This document shows, piece after piece, positions 1-9,275 of a DNA stretch of 64,000 bases. This stretch comes from Armatimonas sp043757465 (GTDB taxonomy: Bacteria; Armatimonadota; Armatimonadia; Armatimonadales; Armatimonadaceae). The stretch's first letter is position 1. Every line of letters begins with the position of its first letter. The position numbers were made by a program, and so were the translations under genes. The DNA is taken from positions 1 through 64,000 of the forward strand of contig NZ_JAYVPL010000053.1 of NCBI RefSeq assembly GCF_043757465.1, in the 5' to 3' direction. Under the pieces are notes generated by a model. The model did no database searches. It was not told where the DNA came from and worked only from the letters and a program-made list of their open reading frames with translations.

Positions 1-10
1 CAGTGTCTGA

Positions 11-355
11 TTGGGCTATACTCATGGGGAAACTCCTGGGGTAGGTTTGGTTGTCAAACTCATTCTACACCGGGAGTTTCAACCCATGACTGGAGTTAAC
101 TTAGCTTGTGCTTGTTTTCTTTGCAACAAAAACAAAGGCAGTGACCTTGCCTCTCTCTCACTCGCGGGCGATCTCACGCGATTTTTTAACCCACGTATGG
201 ATTCCTGGGCCGAGCATTTTCACATCATTGGGGAGCTGATTGTTCCTCGAACCGCTATCGGCGAGGCGACGGAGCGCATCTTTGCCTTCAATACGCCAGA
301 GCGCTGTGAAGAACGTTGGGGACTTCAGGTGCTAAATCGCTATCCGACAGGTTAG
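11..355 (+). pseudogene. HNH endonuclease, 5'-truncated or frameshifted remnant
   Basis: The frame encodes the second half of an HNH nuclease: a NLACACFLCNKNKGSDLASL block (Cys-x2-Cys-Asn...Lys-Gly) followed by FNPRMDSWAEHF, which is the usual tail of this HNH family. The first Cys-x2-Cys and a clean His-containing 'EHxxP' segment are missing, although HREFQP may be its decayed form. An in-frame TGA lies directly upstream at 8-10, so the frame opens only at a TTG. Either the gene begins left of the window in another frame or it is a decayed relic. Its TAG stop is also the first half of the -10 of the next gene. Nuclease activity is unlikely. Confidence 0.55.
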
Positions 356-358
356 AAT
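353..358 (+). promoter_or_regulatory. -10 hexamer TAGAAT, leaderless start
   Basis: TAGAAT is followed by exactly 6 nt and then the ATG at 365, so transcription should begin at or next to the start codon. No Shine-Dalgarno sequence is visible. It overlaps the stop codon of the HNH remnant. Confidence 0.55.
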
Positions 359-364
359 GTTTCC

Positions 365-2908
365 ATGCAATCAATGGCACTGACGGCAACCAATCTTCGC
401 TGCGAGTATCGCACCAACCCGCTAGGTATAGACTCTCTGGCTCCACGGCTCTCCTGGGAGCTCCGTTCGTCGCGCAAGGGCGAGGTACAGCGAGCCTATC
501 AAATAGTAGCAACGAGTAATAAAGAAAGCAATAACGTGCTCTGGGATAGCGGCAAAGTGGCCTCGGCGGACACCATTCAAGTGGCCTATGCAGGTAAGAA
601 GCTGACAAGTGGCCAGCGAGTTTTCTGGCGCGTGCGGGTGTGGAACCGCGATGACCAGCCGGGGCCGTGGAGTAAAGAGGCGAGCTTTGAGCTGGGGCTT
701 CTCACTCCCGCCGACTGGAGCGGGGCACAGTGGATTCGCGATCCCAAGCCTGCGCCCACCAATCCCTACGCCGATGATCCGCTGCCACTGTTTGGAAAGA
801 GCTTTATGCTGCCCCGCGCCGTGAAATCCGCGCGATTGTCGGTGACGGGGCTGGGGTATTTTGAGGCGAGCGTGAACGGTATCAATCCCAGTGACGCGAT
901 GCTAGAGCCGGGCTGGACGAACTATGAGAAGCGTGTCTACTACCGCACGCTCGATGTGACCAAGCTCCTCAAGCGCGGCGAGAATGCACTGGAGATCTTC
1001 GTGGGCAATGGCTGGTGGAACCCCCTGCCGCTGGTCATGTTTGGGGGCGCGGCGTTCTTACCCAAGACCCTCTCCACGGGCCGTCCCCGCTGCATTGCGC
1101 GGCTAGAGATCGAGCTCAGCGATGGTGCAAAGCAAGTGATCGTCACGGACACAAGCTGGAGTGTGCGCGACAGCGCCCTGCGCTTCCAGAACAACTACAT
1201 CGGCGAGGTCTGGGATGCACGGGAAGCGCGCAAGGGCGCGGCGCGGCAGGTGGTGCTTGCAACAGAGCCCGTTGGGCCGCTCCAGTGCGAACCGCAGCCG
1301 CCGATCAAGGTGATCGGGGAGCGCACGGCAAGCGTCCTCTCCGAGCTCAAGCCAAGTGTGTTTTTGCTCGATGCGGGGGTGAACCAGTCCGGGCGGGTAC
1401 GTCTGACACTGAGGAACACAAAGCCAGGACAGAAGATTGCTCTACGCTACGGGGAGCTCCTCAATAAAGACGGCACGCTCAACCCGATGACGGGTGTCTG
1501 TGGGCAGATCAAAGGGGGGACGAAAGAGCGCCATGGTGCGCCCAAAGACAGCGAGCGTCCTCATATTCCCGCCGTGCAGGAAGACGCTTTTATCTGTGCA
1601 GGGGGAGCTGAGGAGACCTTTCAGACACACTTTGTCTTCCGGGGGTTTCGCTACGTGGAGGTGAGCGGGGCGAGTGAGAAGCCCGTTTTAATTGTCCAGT
1701 CAATGGCCGCTTCCGTGGAGAGCGCGGGGGAGTTTTCTTGCTCCGAGCCGCTGCTCAACCAGATTCAAGAGATCACGCGTCGGACGTTTCTCTCCAATCT
1801 CTTCTCTGTCCAGTCCGACTGCCCCCACCGCGAGAAATTTGGCTACGGCGGCGATATTGTGGCCACCCGCGACGCGTTTCTCTACAACTTCGACATGGCG
1901 GCTCTCTACGGGAAGATTGTCACCGACTATGTTGATGCCGCCCGCCCCGACGGTTCCCTGCCGGACACCGCGCCGTATGTTGGGATCCACTACTGCGGGG
2001 TAGGCTGGCCGATGGCGTTGCCCTTGCTGCAAGTGGAGCTTCTGCGCTACTACGGCGATAAAAAACTCATCGAGACGCACTACGCAGCGACTGCCCGCTG
2101 GCTGGAGGGCACCGATGCCAAGAAGGGACTTACAGATCACGAGGCGCGGGTGGGGAGCCCGACGGAGGCAACCCTGCCGCTGCTCTACGCCGAGTGTGCC
2201 CGGCTGGCCGAGAAGCTGGCGACGACACTAGGCAAGCCCAGTGACGCCGCAAAGTGGCGCTCTCTTGCACAGACGACGACTGCCGCCTACCAGCGTGCCT
2301 TCCCGGATGCACCGCCTATCCAGGCCTGCCTAGCCTACGCGCTGGAGTACGGTAAACTCGATCAAGCCGCGCAGCAGCGCACACTTGACCGCCTGCTCGC
2401 CGACTTGCAAGCCCACAATGGCCACCTGACCACGGGAATCTACGGCACCAAGTTTATGTTTGATGCCCTCTCGCGCCTGGGCCACGCCGATGCCGCCTTC
2501 ACTTTTGCCACGAAAAAGACCGTGCCATCGTGGGGCGCGATGCTTGCGGGCGGTGCGACCACGCTCTGGGAGCACTGGGACTTCTCCGACAACACGTTCT
2601 CGCACAACCACCCGATGTTCGGCTCGATCAGCGCCTGGTTCTTCGCCTGGCTCGCCGGAATCCAGCCCGCCGAAGATGCCGTCGGCTTCGATAAAATCGA
2701 GCTACGGCCCCAGTTTGTGGCCGGGCTGAACTTCGTCAAGGCCAGCTACAAATCGCTCCGTGGCCCGATTAAAGTGGAGTGGAAGCGGCAAGGCGGGAAA
2801 ATCGCCCTCACCGTCGAGATTCCCATCGGCTCCACCGCCACACTGCACCTGCCCGGTGGCGCGACAAAAGCACTGGAGAGCGGGAAGCATACCACCCAAT
2901 GGAGTTAG
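365..2908 (+). CDS. alpha-L-rhamnosidase, GH78
   Basis: An 847-residue glycoside hydrolase predicted to release terminal alpha-L-rhamnose from glycans or glycosides by inversion. The N-terminus (NLRCEYRTNPLGID, then PRLSWEL) is the family's first beta-sandwich. The (alpha/alpha)6 barrel carries the general-acid region at about residue 485 (SDCPHREKFGYGGD) and the second catalytic Glu at about residue 736 in GATTLWEHWD, followed by SHNHPMFGSISAWF. The C-terminal beta-sandwich is present, so the length is complete. There is no signal peptide, which suggests cytoplasmic action on imported oligosaccharides. A second GH78-like gene (42058) and a rhamnose-type binding protein (52949) lie in the window. 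It converges on the sirtuin gene with a 4-bp overlap. Confidence 0.9.
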   Translation: MQSMALTATNLRCEYRTNPLGIDSLAPRLSWELRSSRKGEVQRAYQIVATSNKESNNVLWDSGKVASADTIQVAYAGKKLTSGQRVFWRVRVWNRDDQPGPWSKEASFELGLLTPADWSGAQWIRDPKPAPTNPYADDPLPLFGKSFMLPRAVKSARLSVTGLGYFEASVNGINPSDAMLEPGWTNYEKRVYYRTLDVTKLLKRGENALEIFVGNGWWNPLPLVMFGGAAFLPKTLSTGRPRCIARLEIELSDGAKQVIVTDTSWSVRDSALRFQNNYIGEVWDAREARKGAARQVVLATEPVGPLQCEPQPPIKVIGERTASVLSELKPSVFLLDAGVNQSGRVRLTLRNTKPGQKIALRYGELLNKDGTLNPMTGVCGQIKGGTKERHGAPKDSERPHIPAVQEDAFICAGGAEETFQTHFVFRGFRYVEVSGASEKPVLIVQSMAASVESAGEFSCSEPLLNQIQEITRRTFLSNLFSVQSDCPHREKFGYGGDIVATRDAFLYNFDMAALYGKIVTDYVDAARPDGSLPDTAPYVGIHYCGVGWPMALPLLQVELLRYYGDKKLIETHYAATARWLEGTDAKKGLTDHEARVGSPTEATLPLLYAECARLAEKLATTLGKPSDAAKWRSLAQTTTAAYQRAFPDAPPIQACLAYALEYGKLDQAAQQRTLDRLLADLQAHNGHLTTGIYGTKFMFDALSRLGHADAAFTFATKKTVPSWGAMLAGGATTLWEHWDFSDNTFSHNHPMFGSISAWFFAWLAGIQPAEDAVGFDKIELRPQFVAGLNFVKASYKSLRGPIKVEWKRQGGKIALTVEIPIGSTATLHLPGGATKALESGKHTTQWS

Positions 2909-3630
2909 GTGGCTAAAAGAATCGGTAGTAGCTCCTCGGCCTTCCCCATGAACTCGTCGTGCAGGTACGGGTTCTCATGGCGCGACGGCTCGATATTGAC
3001 CGAGACGCAGTGCGCTCCGGCGTCGTAGGCGTCGAGGAGTAAGTACGCGGCGGGGATCACGACGCTGCTCGTGCCGACCACGAGAAACAGATCACAGCCA
3101 CGGAGTGCGGCGGTAGACTGGGCGATAACTTTCTCCGAAAGCATCTCGCCAAAGAGCACCACATCCGGGCGGAGCGGCGCACCGCAGACGCAGCAAAGCG
3201 GGAGCGTTTCGTAGCTGGCTTCATCGTAGAATGGCGAGGCGCTGCATTTCGTGCAGCGTGTCCGAAAGCCAGAGCCGTGTAGCTCAATGATGTTCTCACT
3301 CCCTGCACGCTGATGCAAGTTATCCACATTCTGCGTGATCACAAACACCTGCCCCGGCCAGCGTTTTTGGGCATCGGCAATCGCCCGGTGCGCCGCGTTT
3401 GGCCCCACCGAAAGCGCCGTCGCTCGCCGCTCCGAGTAGAGCTTCCAGAGCTCGGGCAGCCGTGTCGGGATGCTCTCCGCATGCACAATCTTGGCCAGCT
3501 CCTCGTTCTCCCAGAGCCCACCCGGCCCACGATACGTCGGCAATCCCGACGCCACGGAGACGCCCGCGCCCGTGAGAATCACCACGCGGTGAAACTTCGT
3601 GCCAATACCTAGAGGAGGGATAGTCTTCAT
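2905..3630 (-). CDS. cobB: Sir2-family NAD-dependent protein deacylase
   Basis: A 241-residue sirtuin that removes acyl groups from protein lysines using NAD+, giving nicotinamide and O-acyl-ADP-ribose. The Rossmann motif LTGAGVSVASGLPTYRG is at residues 19-34, the TQNVDNLHQRAG motif at 99-110, and the catalytic His in ELHG is H118. A zinc ribbon is formed by CTKC (126, 129) and CCVCG (147, 149). LVVGTSSVV follows near the end. The zinc cysteines are complete and the length is typical for a bacterial enzyme. The acyl preference cannot be read from the sequence. It is a single gene, divergent from the permease. Confidence 0.9.
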   Translation of the reverse strand: MKTIPPLGIGTKFHRVVILTGAGVSVASGLPTYRGPGGLWENEELAKIVHAESIPTRLPELWKLYSERRATALSVGPNAAHRAIADAQKRWPGQVFVITQNVDNLHQRAGSENIIELHGSGFRTRCTKCSASPFYDEASYETLPLCCVCGAPLRPDVVLFGEMLSEKVIAQSTAALRGCDLFLVVGTSSVVIPAAYLLLDAYDAGAHCVSVNIEPSRHENPYLHDEFMGKAEELLPILLAT

Positions 3631-3727
3631 ATTACTCTATCGTTTTTGATCGCCCGCTGAAGTGGGCACACAAAACTCTCCGAGTCGCGGAGCGATGCGA
3701 AGGGATACAGGATGAAAGGCTTTCAGG

Positions 3728-3733
3728 CATAAT
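3728..3733 (+). promoter_or_regulatory. -10-like CATAAT, leaderless start
   Basis: CATAAT sits 6 nt before the ATG at 3740. The first base departs from TANNNT but the spacing matches the other leaderless genes of the window. Confidence 0.4.
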
Positions 3734-3739
3734 GCCCGC

Positions 3740-5206
3740 ATGAACGATGAGAGTGTACCCAAACGGGCGGGGAGCGGTAGCTATGTCGCGGTGGAGGACG
3801 GCTACTTAGACTCGCGGCGGCTGAAGAAGAGTGCGGGCTGGGGGATGCTCTGGGCGCTGGGGGTCGGGGCCGTGATCTCCGGCGACTTCTTTGGCTGGCA
3901 GTACGGGCTCACGGCGGGTGGCTTTGGCGGCTTGCTGATCGCCACACTGATTGCCGCCGTGATGTACTTTTGCCTCGTGCTCTGTATCGCGGAGCTCTCG
4001 ACGGCACTGCCCCACGCGGGCGGCTTCTACTCCTTCACCCGCAGCGCCTTCGGGCCGGGCGTCGCCTATCTCAACGGGGTCACGGATATCATTGAGTATG
4101 TCGTCACGCCCGCCGTGGTCGTGGTGGGGATCGCGGGCTACCTCAAGGCGCTCGTTCCCGGTATCCCCGACTGGGGCTGGTGGCTGGGGTTTTATGTGCT
4201 CTTTGTGGGCATCAATATCCGGGGCACCGCGCTGACATTTCGGATCTCGCTGATCATTACTCTACTGGCCGTGAGTGCGCTGTTAGTCTTTTTTGTGGGC
4301 GTCTTGGCAACGGGCTCGTTCCACTACGCCGACGCGCTCAATATCCCGCCCGATCCTGGCCAGAGCGCGTTTTTGCCCAAGGGGCTCTACGGCATTTTTG
4401 CTGCACTGCCTTTTGCAATCTGGTTTTTTCTGGCAATCGAGCAGCTTCCACTCGCTGCGGAGGAGAGCCATGATGTGGTTCGGGACATGCCCCGGGCGCT
4501 GATCCTGGGGATTTTCACGCTCCTGGGGCTTGCACTGCTCACGCTGGTGATCAACTCCGCGATTCCTGGCGGGGCGCGAGCCGTTGCGGCCACCGATGCG
4601 CCGCTCAATCTTGGCTTTACCGCAGCGTTTGGCGGGAAGGCGACCACCACGGTGCTGAGCCTGATCTCTGTGACTGGGCTTATCGCGAGCTTCCATGCCA
4701 TTATCTACGCCTACGGACGGCTGCTCTTTGCCCTCTCACGCGCGGGCTACCTGCCGCGTGGCCTCTCCGTGGTGAGCCGCTACCAGACACCGCACCGTGC
4801 GCTGATCGTCGGGGCCGTGGTGGGCTTTGGGATGTGCGTCTTGATCAGTAGCTTCAAGGCCAATGTCGGGGCGGCGCTACTCAACATGGCGGTCTTTGGC
4901 TCCGTGATCTCGTACGTGATTGTTCTGATTGCCTACCTAAAACTGGCAAAATCCCGGCCTGAGCTGCCGCGTCCCTACAAGAGCCCTCTCGGGACTTTCG
5001 GTGCTGGGGTCGGCTTGATTCTTGCCGTTATCTGCCTGCTCGCCACTTTTGCCGCCCCCGATCTACGGCCCGGCGTGGTCGGCACCGCAATTTTCATCGG
5101 CGTGATGTTTGCCTACTACTGGCTCTACAGCCGCCATCGCCTCGTGGCCCATGCCCCCGAGGAAGAGATCGCGCTGATCGCCGAGGCGGAAAAAGAGCTG
5201 AGCTAA
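3740..5206 (+). CDS. APC-superfamily permease, ethanolamine-permease-like
   Basis: A 488-residue integral membrane transporter with about 12 hydrophobic segments and the APC fold. The first helix has GWGMLWALGVGAVISGDFFGW, which resembles the substrate-binding unwound region of ethanolamine and amino-acid permeases. IAELSTALPHAGGFYSFTR is the conserved helix 2-3 stretch, and EQLPLAAEESHD is the helix 6-7 signature. The closest family I recognise is the ethanolamine permease/amino-acid permease group. No ethanolamine ammonia-lyase genes are nearby, so the substrate (an amino acid or amine) is open. It is followed after 25 bp by the PSD1 gene, which has its own -10. Confidence 0.8.
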   Translation: MNDESVPKRAGSGSYVAVEDGYLDSRRLKKSAGWGMLWALGVGAVISGDFFGWQYGLTAGGFGGLLIATLIAAVMYFCLVLCIAELSTALPHAGGFYSFTRSAFGPGVAYLNGVTDIIEYVVTPAVVVVGIAGYLKALVPGIPDWGWWLGFYVLFVGINIRGTALTFRISLIITLLAVSALLVFFVGVLATGSFHYADALNIPPDPGQSAFLPKGLYGIFAALPFAIWFFLAIEQLPLAAEESHDVVRDMPRALILGIFTLLGLALLTLVINSAIPGGARAVAATDAPLNLGFTAAFGGKATTTVLSLISVTGLIASFHAIIYAYGRLLFALSRAGYLPRGLSVVSRYQTPHRALIVGAVVGFGMCVLISSFKANVGAALLNMAVFGSVISYVIVLIAYLKLAKSRPELPRPYKSPLGTFGAGVGLILAVICLLATFAAPDLRPGVVGTAIFIGVMFAYYWLYSRHRLVAHAPEEEIALIAEAEKELS

Positions 5207-5220
5207 GCGCCTAAATTGTG

Positions 5221-5226
5221 TACAAT
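5221..5226 (+). promoter_or_regulatory. -10 TACAAT, leaderless start
   Basis: TACAAT lies 5 nt before the ATG at 5232. No Shine-Dalgarno sequence is visible between them. Confidence 0.5.
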
Positions 5227-5231
5227 AGCCT

Positions 5232-7766
5232 ATGCGTTTGTGGTTGATTTTTGCGGCACTGCTCGCCGCCGTGCCGTCGCAGGCACAGGATATTCTCAAG
5301 ACCCGCTGTGTGAGCTGTCACAGTGGGATAAAACCCGCCGCCGGGCTGGATCTCTCGCGCACGGAAGCGCTCCGTCAGAGCGCCGCCCGTATTGTTCGCG
5401 TCGTGGAGTCCGGCAAGATGCCGCCCTCGGGGAAGCTCCCTGCGGCAGAAATTACGCTGCTCAAGAAATCCCTGCCAACTACCGCGCCACTCTGGTCTCT
5501 CCAGCCACTTTCTAGCCCCCTACCCCCCGCTAGGCGGGGGGAAACGGGGGGGGGCTTCCTCGACAAACTCGTCCGTGCCCAGCTCGCTAAAAGTGGCCTG
5601 AAGCCCTCGCCCGAAGCGGATAAGCGGACGCTGATCCGGCGGGTGACCGTTGATCTCACGGGCCTACCGCCCACGCCCGGAGAGATCGCCGCGTTTGTGA
5701 GCGACACGCAGCCTAATGCGTATGAAAGGCTCGTGGATAAATTGCTGGCGTCCCCCACCTACGGCGAGAAGTGGGCGCGGCACTGGCTGGATGTGGTGCG
5801 CTTTGGGGAGAGCAACGGCTACGAGCGCAACTTGCTGCGAGAGAATGCCTGGCCCTACCGCGACTGGGTAGTGAGTGCACTGAATGCGGACATACCGTAT
5901 GAAAAATTCGTGCGGGCGCAGCTTGCGGGCGACACGCTTGGGCAGGACGCGGCGACGGGCTTTCTGGTAGCCGGTGTCCACGACGATGTGCCGAGCCCGG
6001 ATGAAGTCCTCACCCGTCAGCAGCGTGCCAGCGACTTAGACGACATGGTCGCCACTACATCGGAGACGTTTCTAGGGCTCACGGTGGGCTGTGCGCGCTG
6101 CCACGACCACAAGTTCGACCCCATCCCCCAGACCGACTATTACAAGCTCTGCGCGGTATTCGCCGGAGTCTATCACGGCGAGCGGGCGCTGGAGCCGCAA
6201 ACAAGAACGGCAGATCGCCAGCGGGCGTATCAAAATGTGCTCTGGGAGGTTCGTAACCAGGCAAAAGCGGAGCAGAAACTCTCGGCTCTCGGCAATGAGG
6301 AAGTCTTCCCACCGACCTATGCGAAGTTCGTGCGCTTCACGGTTCTCTCCACACAAGGCGATGGCGAGCCTTGTCTGGATGAGCTGGCGCTCTATGGCCC
6401 AGAGAGCACCGAGAACCTCGCACTCAACGGCAAGCCCACCGCCTCATCGCTGCTTCCTGGCTACCCGATTCACCAGATTGCGCACCTCACCGACGGCTGG
6501 TTGGGCAATGAGTTCTCCTGGATCAGCAACGAGCCGGGCAAGGGTTGGGTCATGGTCGAGCTGCCGCACGAGACCACGATCAGCCGCCTCACCTGGGGCC
6601 GTGACGCCTCGGGGCGGACGGCAGATCGCTTGCCACAGACCTACAAGATCGAGGTATCCGAGGACGGCGAGCGCTGGCGCACGGTCTCCAGCCATGAGCT
6701 TCATGGCAACGAACCAGTGCTTCAAAAAGACCGTGACACGCTGCTACAAGAACGGGATGCGCTGCTGCGCAAAGCCGCCACCCTCCGCGACGGCACGCGG
6801 GCCTATCTTGGCAAACTCGTCGCCCCCGAGCCGGTCTATCTTCTCCAGCGCGGCGATGTGATGCAGCGCGTTGGGGAGATTATGCCTGGTGCCCCTTCAA
6901 ATATCCCCCCCTTCGCGAAGCCGGAGGGGGGGGCGAGGATTGCCTTTGCCGACTGGCTGGTGCGCCGTGAGAACCCGCTGACCTGGCGCGTGATTGTCAA
7001 CCGGATCTGGCAGCAGCACTTCGGTGTCGGGCTTGTGGCGACACCCTCGGACTTTGGCAACAACGGCGCGAAACCTAGCCATCCGGAGCTGCTCGACGCG
7101 CTCGCGGGCTGGTTCCAGGGCAGTGGTCAGTCGTTTAAGAAGCTCCATAAACTCATCGTCACCAGCCAGACTTACAAGCAATCCGCCGTGATCCCTCAGC
7201 CCAAAGCGGCGGCACTCGACAGTGGTAACCGGCTTCTCTGGCGTGGCCCCCTACGGCGCATGGAGAGCGAGGCACTCTGGGACGCGGTGCTGGCAACCAG
7301 CGGGACGCTCGACCGGACGATGGGTGGCCCACCGTACCGACTCTTTACCTACAAACAGGAAAATATCGCCTTCTACGGCCCCGCGGAGAGCTACGGCCCC
7401 GAGACTTGGCGAAGGAGTCTTTATCGCATGGCTGTCCGCGCCGTCCGCGATAACTTACTCGCCTGCTTCGACTGTCCCGAGAGCGCCCAGCGCGCCCCTA
7501 AGCGCGAGACCACCACCACCCCGCTCCAGGCACTCTCGCTCCTCAACGGTGCGTTCGTCCGTGAGCAGGCCACGCACTTCGCCCAGCGTGTCGCAAAAGA
7601 GGCGGGGCTAGTGCCCGACAAGCAAGTCACACACGCCTTCCGGCTCGCCTTTGGTCGCAGCCCAAGCACCGACGAGCTCGCTCTCGCCAGAACTCTGGTC
7701 GCTAAGGACGGCCTACCTGCGCTCTGCCGCGCTCTTTTTAACGCCCATGAATTTTTGTATTACTAG
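5232..7766 (+). CDS. planctomycete-type cytochrome c / DUF1549 / F5-8C / DUF1553 protein
   Basis: An 844-residue exported protein. The signal peptide is MRLWLIFAALLAAVPSQAQ, and a heme-binding CVSCHS motif follows at about residues 27-32 with a downstream MPPSG, as in planctomycete-type cytochrome c domains. A DUF1549 region follows (LTGLPPTPGEIAAF, YGEKWARHWLDVVRFGESNG, CARCHDHKFDPI). A discoidin-like F5/8 type C segment sits at about 370-500 (LALNGKPTASSLLPG...WVMVELPHETTISRLTWG), then DUF1553 (NRIWQQHFGVGLVATPSDFG...ETTTTPLQALSLLNG). It pairs with the DUF1501 gene 66 bp downstream, the usual arrangement; the function of this pair is unknown. Two palindromic repeats lie in frame inside it (5514-5556, 6905-6933). 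Confidence 0.88.
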   Translation: MRLWLIFAALLAAVPSQAQDILKTRCVSCHSGIKPAAGLDLSRTEALRQSAARIVRVVESGKMPPSGKLPAAEITLLKKSLPTTAPLWSLQPLSSPLPPARRGETGGGFLDKLVRAQLAKSGLKPSPEADKRTLIRRVTVDLTGLPPTPGEIAAFVSDTQPNAYERLVDKLLASPTYGEKWARHWLDVVRFGESNGYERNLLRENAWPYRDWVVSALNADIPYEKFVRAQLAGDTLGQDAATGFLVAGVHDDVPSPDEVLTRQQRASDLDDMVATTSETFLGLTVGCARCHDHKFDPIPQTDYYKLCAVFAGVYHGERALEPQTRTADRQRAYQNVLWEVRNQAKAEQKLSALGNEEVFPPTYAKFVRFTVLSTQGDGEPCLDELALYGPESTENLALNGKPTASSLLPGYPIHQIAHLTDGWLGNEFSWISNEPGKGWVMVELPHETTISRLTWGRDASGRTADRLPQTYKIEVSEDGERWRTVSSHELHGNEPVLQKDRDTLLQERDALLRKAATLRDGTRAYLGKLVAPEPVYLLQRGDVMQRVGEIMPGAPSNIPPFAKPEGGARIAFADWLVRRENPLTWRVIVNRIWQQHFGVGLVATPSDFGNNGAKPSHPELLDALAGWFQGSGQSFKKLHKLIVTSQTYKQSAVIPQPKAAALDSGNRLLWRGPLRRMESEALWDAVLATSGTLDRTMGGPPYRLFTYKQENIAFYGPAESYGPETWRRSLYRMAVRAVRDNLLACFDCPESAQRAPKRETTTTPLQALSLLNGAFVREQATHFAQRVAKEAGLVPDKQVTHAFRLAFGRSPSTDELALARTLVAKDGLPALCRALFNAHEFLYY
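5514..5556. repeat. C/G palindromic repeat, in frame inside PSD1 gene
   Basis: A run of C with CCCCCCGC, a 3-nt loop and GCGGGGGG, and then a second G-run pairing with the outer C-run. In the protein it encodes a Pro/Arg/Gly linker (PLPPARRGETGGG) between the cytochrome domain and DUF1549. Confidence 0.7.
6905..6933. repeat. C/G palindromic repeat, in frame inside PSD1 gene
   Basis: Seven C residues, a short centre containing TTCGCGAA, then a G-run. It encodes PPFAKPEGGA just before the DUF1553 region. Confidence 0.6.
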
Positions 7767-7767
7767 T

Positions 7768-7823
7768 CAACCTCTCCCCCTAGCCCCCTCTCCCGGTCGC
7801 TCCTACGTCGCTGGGAAAGAGGT
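7768..7823. repeat. C/G palindromic repeat between PSD1 and DUF1501 genes
   Basis: Begins CAACCTCTCCCC and contains CCCCTCTCCCGG...CGCTGGGAAAGAGG. This is the same subfamily as the repeat at 33469-33591. Its right end (AAAGAGG) is about 10 nt from the ATG of the DUF1501 gene and may help ribosome binding. Confidence 0.7.
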
Positions 7824-7832
7824 AATAAGGCC

Positions 7833-9275
7833 ATGAGCGACCGCCGCGCCTTTCTTGGGAACCTCGCCACTGGCCTGGGCTCCATTGCCCTAGCCAGCCT
7901 GCTCGCCGAAGAAGCAAATGCCCACCCCCTCTCGTCCGGCGGAACGCCGAAACAGAGCGAGAGGGGGTCGGCGAAGCCGGGGGGAGTGCCTGGCAAAGCC
8001 AAACGCGTCATCCAAATCTTCTGCCCCGGCGCGGCCAGTTCGCTGGACATGTGGGACTACAAACCCGGCCTCACCCAGCACGACGGCGAGATGCTGCCCG
8101 GCGCAGACGCGCTCGTGACGTTTCAGGGGGGACAGGGCAAGCTGGCGAAGAGCCCCTACGGCTGGAAACCCTACGGCCAGAGCGGCAAGTGGCTCAGCGA
8201 CATCGTGCCGCACATCGCGCAGCACGCCGATGCGCTGTGTTTTCTGCACGCCATGACCGCCAAGAGCAACACGCACGGCCCGGCGACCCTTCAGATGAAC
8301 ACGGGCTTTATCTTTGAGGGATTCCCGAGCATGGGGGCATGGGCCACGTTTGCGCTGGGGAGCCTCACTGCCGACTTGCCAGCCTTTGTCGCCATCCCCG
8401 ATGTGCGTGGCCTGCCGATCGCCGGGCCTGCGAACTGGAGCAATGGCTTTCTGCCCGCCGCGTTTCAGGGCGTGGCTTTTAATACCGAGAAGCAGATTCC
8501 CGACTTGGATCTCCCCAAAGGCGCGTCTCCCGACAGTGAGAAACGCGTCCGTGGCTTTCTGGACGCGCTCAATAAAGGCTACGGCAAGAGAGCACCAGGG
8601 TACACGGAGCTGGACGCGCGGCTGGCGAGCTACGCGCTGGCGGCCCGAATGCAGCTCTCCGCGCCCGAGGCCACGGATCTCTCCAAAGAGACGGCAGCGA
8701 CGCACCAGCTCTATGGTACTGACAGTAGTAATCAATATATGGCAGCCTATGCGAAGAACTGTATTTTAGCGCGGCGCTTAGTGGAGCGCGGGGTGCGCTT
8801 TGTTCAGCTCTACTGCGGCGCATCGTCCTCGGCGGCGGAGGGTTCGATCAACTGGGATGCCCACCAGCGGCTTAAGTCGGACTTAGATAGGCACTGTCCT
8901 ATTCTCGACCAGCCGACGGCGGCGCTCCTCACGGACTTGAAGCAGCGTGGGCTACTGGAAGACACCCTGGTGCTCTGGACCACGGAGTTTGGGCGCATGC
9001 CGACATTTCAAGCCCGGACCCAGGGGCGCGATCACAATCCGCAGGGCTTCACGGTCTGGATGGCGGGCGCGGGCGTGAAAGGCGGCTTCTCCTACGGTGC
9101 AACTGATGAGCTGGGCTGGAAGGCCGAGCAAAACGTCACGACGATCTACGACTTCCACGCCACCGTGCTTCATCTACTCGGGCTGGATCACAAGAAGCTG
9201 ACCTACTACCACAACGGGGCAAACCGTCGCCTCACCGATGTGCACGGCGAGGTGATCCGGGAGGTCTTGGCCTAG
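7833..9275 (+). CDS. DUF1501 family protein, Tat-type signal
   Basis: A 480-residue sulfatase/alkaline-phosphatase-like exported protein of the DUF1501 family. The N-terminus has DRRAFLGNLATGLGSIALASLL, a twin-arginine signal. The core has CPGAASSLDMWDYKPGL near the start and TEFGRMPTFQ...GRDHNP near the C-terminus, which are the family's conserved metal-site-like blocks. In Planctomycetota and relatives this gene almost always follows a DUF1549/DUF1553 gene, as here; the substrate is unknown. A palindromic repeat at 7924-7990 is translated in frame just after the signal peptide. The stop codon lies inside a 21-bp tandem duplication shared with the ferredoxin gene. Confidence 0.9.
   Translation: MSDRRAFLGNLATGLGSIALASLLAEEANAHPLSSGGTPKQSERGSAKPGGVPGKAKRVIQIFCPGAASSLDMWDYKPGLTQHDGEMLPGADALVTFQGGQGKLAKSPYGWKPYGQSGKWLSDIVPHIAQHADALCFLHAMTAKSNTHGPATLQMNTGFIFEGFPSMGAWATFALGSLTADLPAFVAIPDVRGLPIAGPANWSNGFLPAAFQGVAFNTEKQIPDLDLPKGASPDSEKRVRGFLDALNKGYGKRAPGYTELDARLASYALAARMQLSAPEATDLSKETAATHQLYGTDSSNQYMAAYAKNCILARRLVERGVRFVQLYCGASSSAAEGSINWDAHQRLKSDLDRHCPILDQPTAALLTDLKQRGLLEDTLVLWTTEFGRMPTFQARTQGRDHNPQGFTVWMAGAGVKGGFSYGATDELGWKAEQNVTTIYDFHATVLHLLGLDHKKLTYYHNGANRRLTDVHGEVIREVLA
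7924..7990. repeat. C/G palindromic repeat, in frame inside DUF1501 gene
   Basis: Perfect 11-bp arms ACCCCCTCTCG (7924-7934) and CGAGAGGGGGT (7958-7968) surround a second small dyad (GGCGGAACGCC). The right flank runs on with a further G-run. It is closely related to the intergenic copy at 23972-24043. It encodes a linker starting HPLSSGGTPKQSERG. Confidence 0.75.

Noticed and set aside
7890..8735. 281-codon minus-strand ORF opposite the DUF1501 gene
   Set aside because: Shadow frame of GC-rich coding DNA. The plus strand has the Tat signal and DUF1501 motifs.
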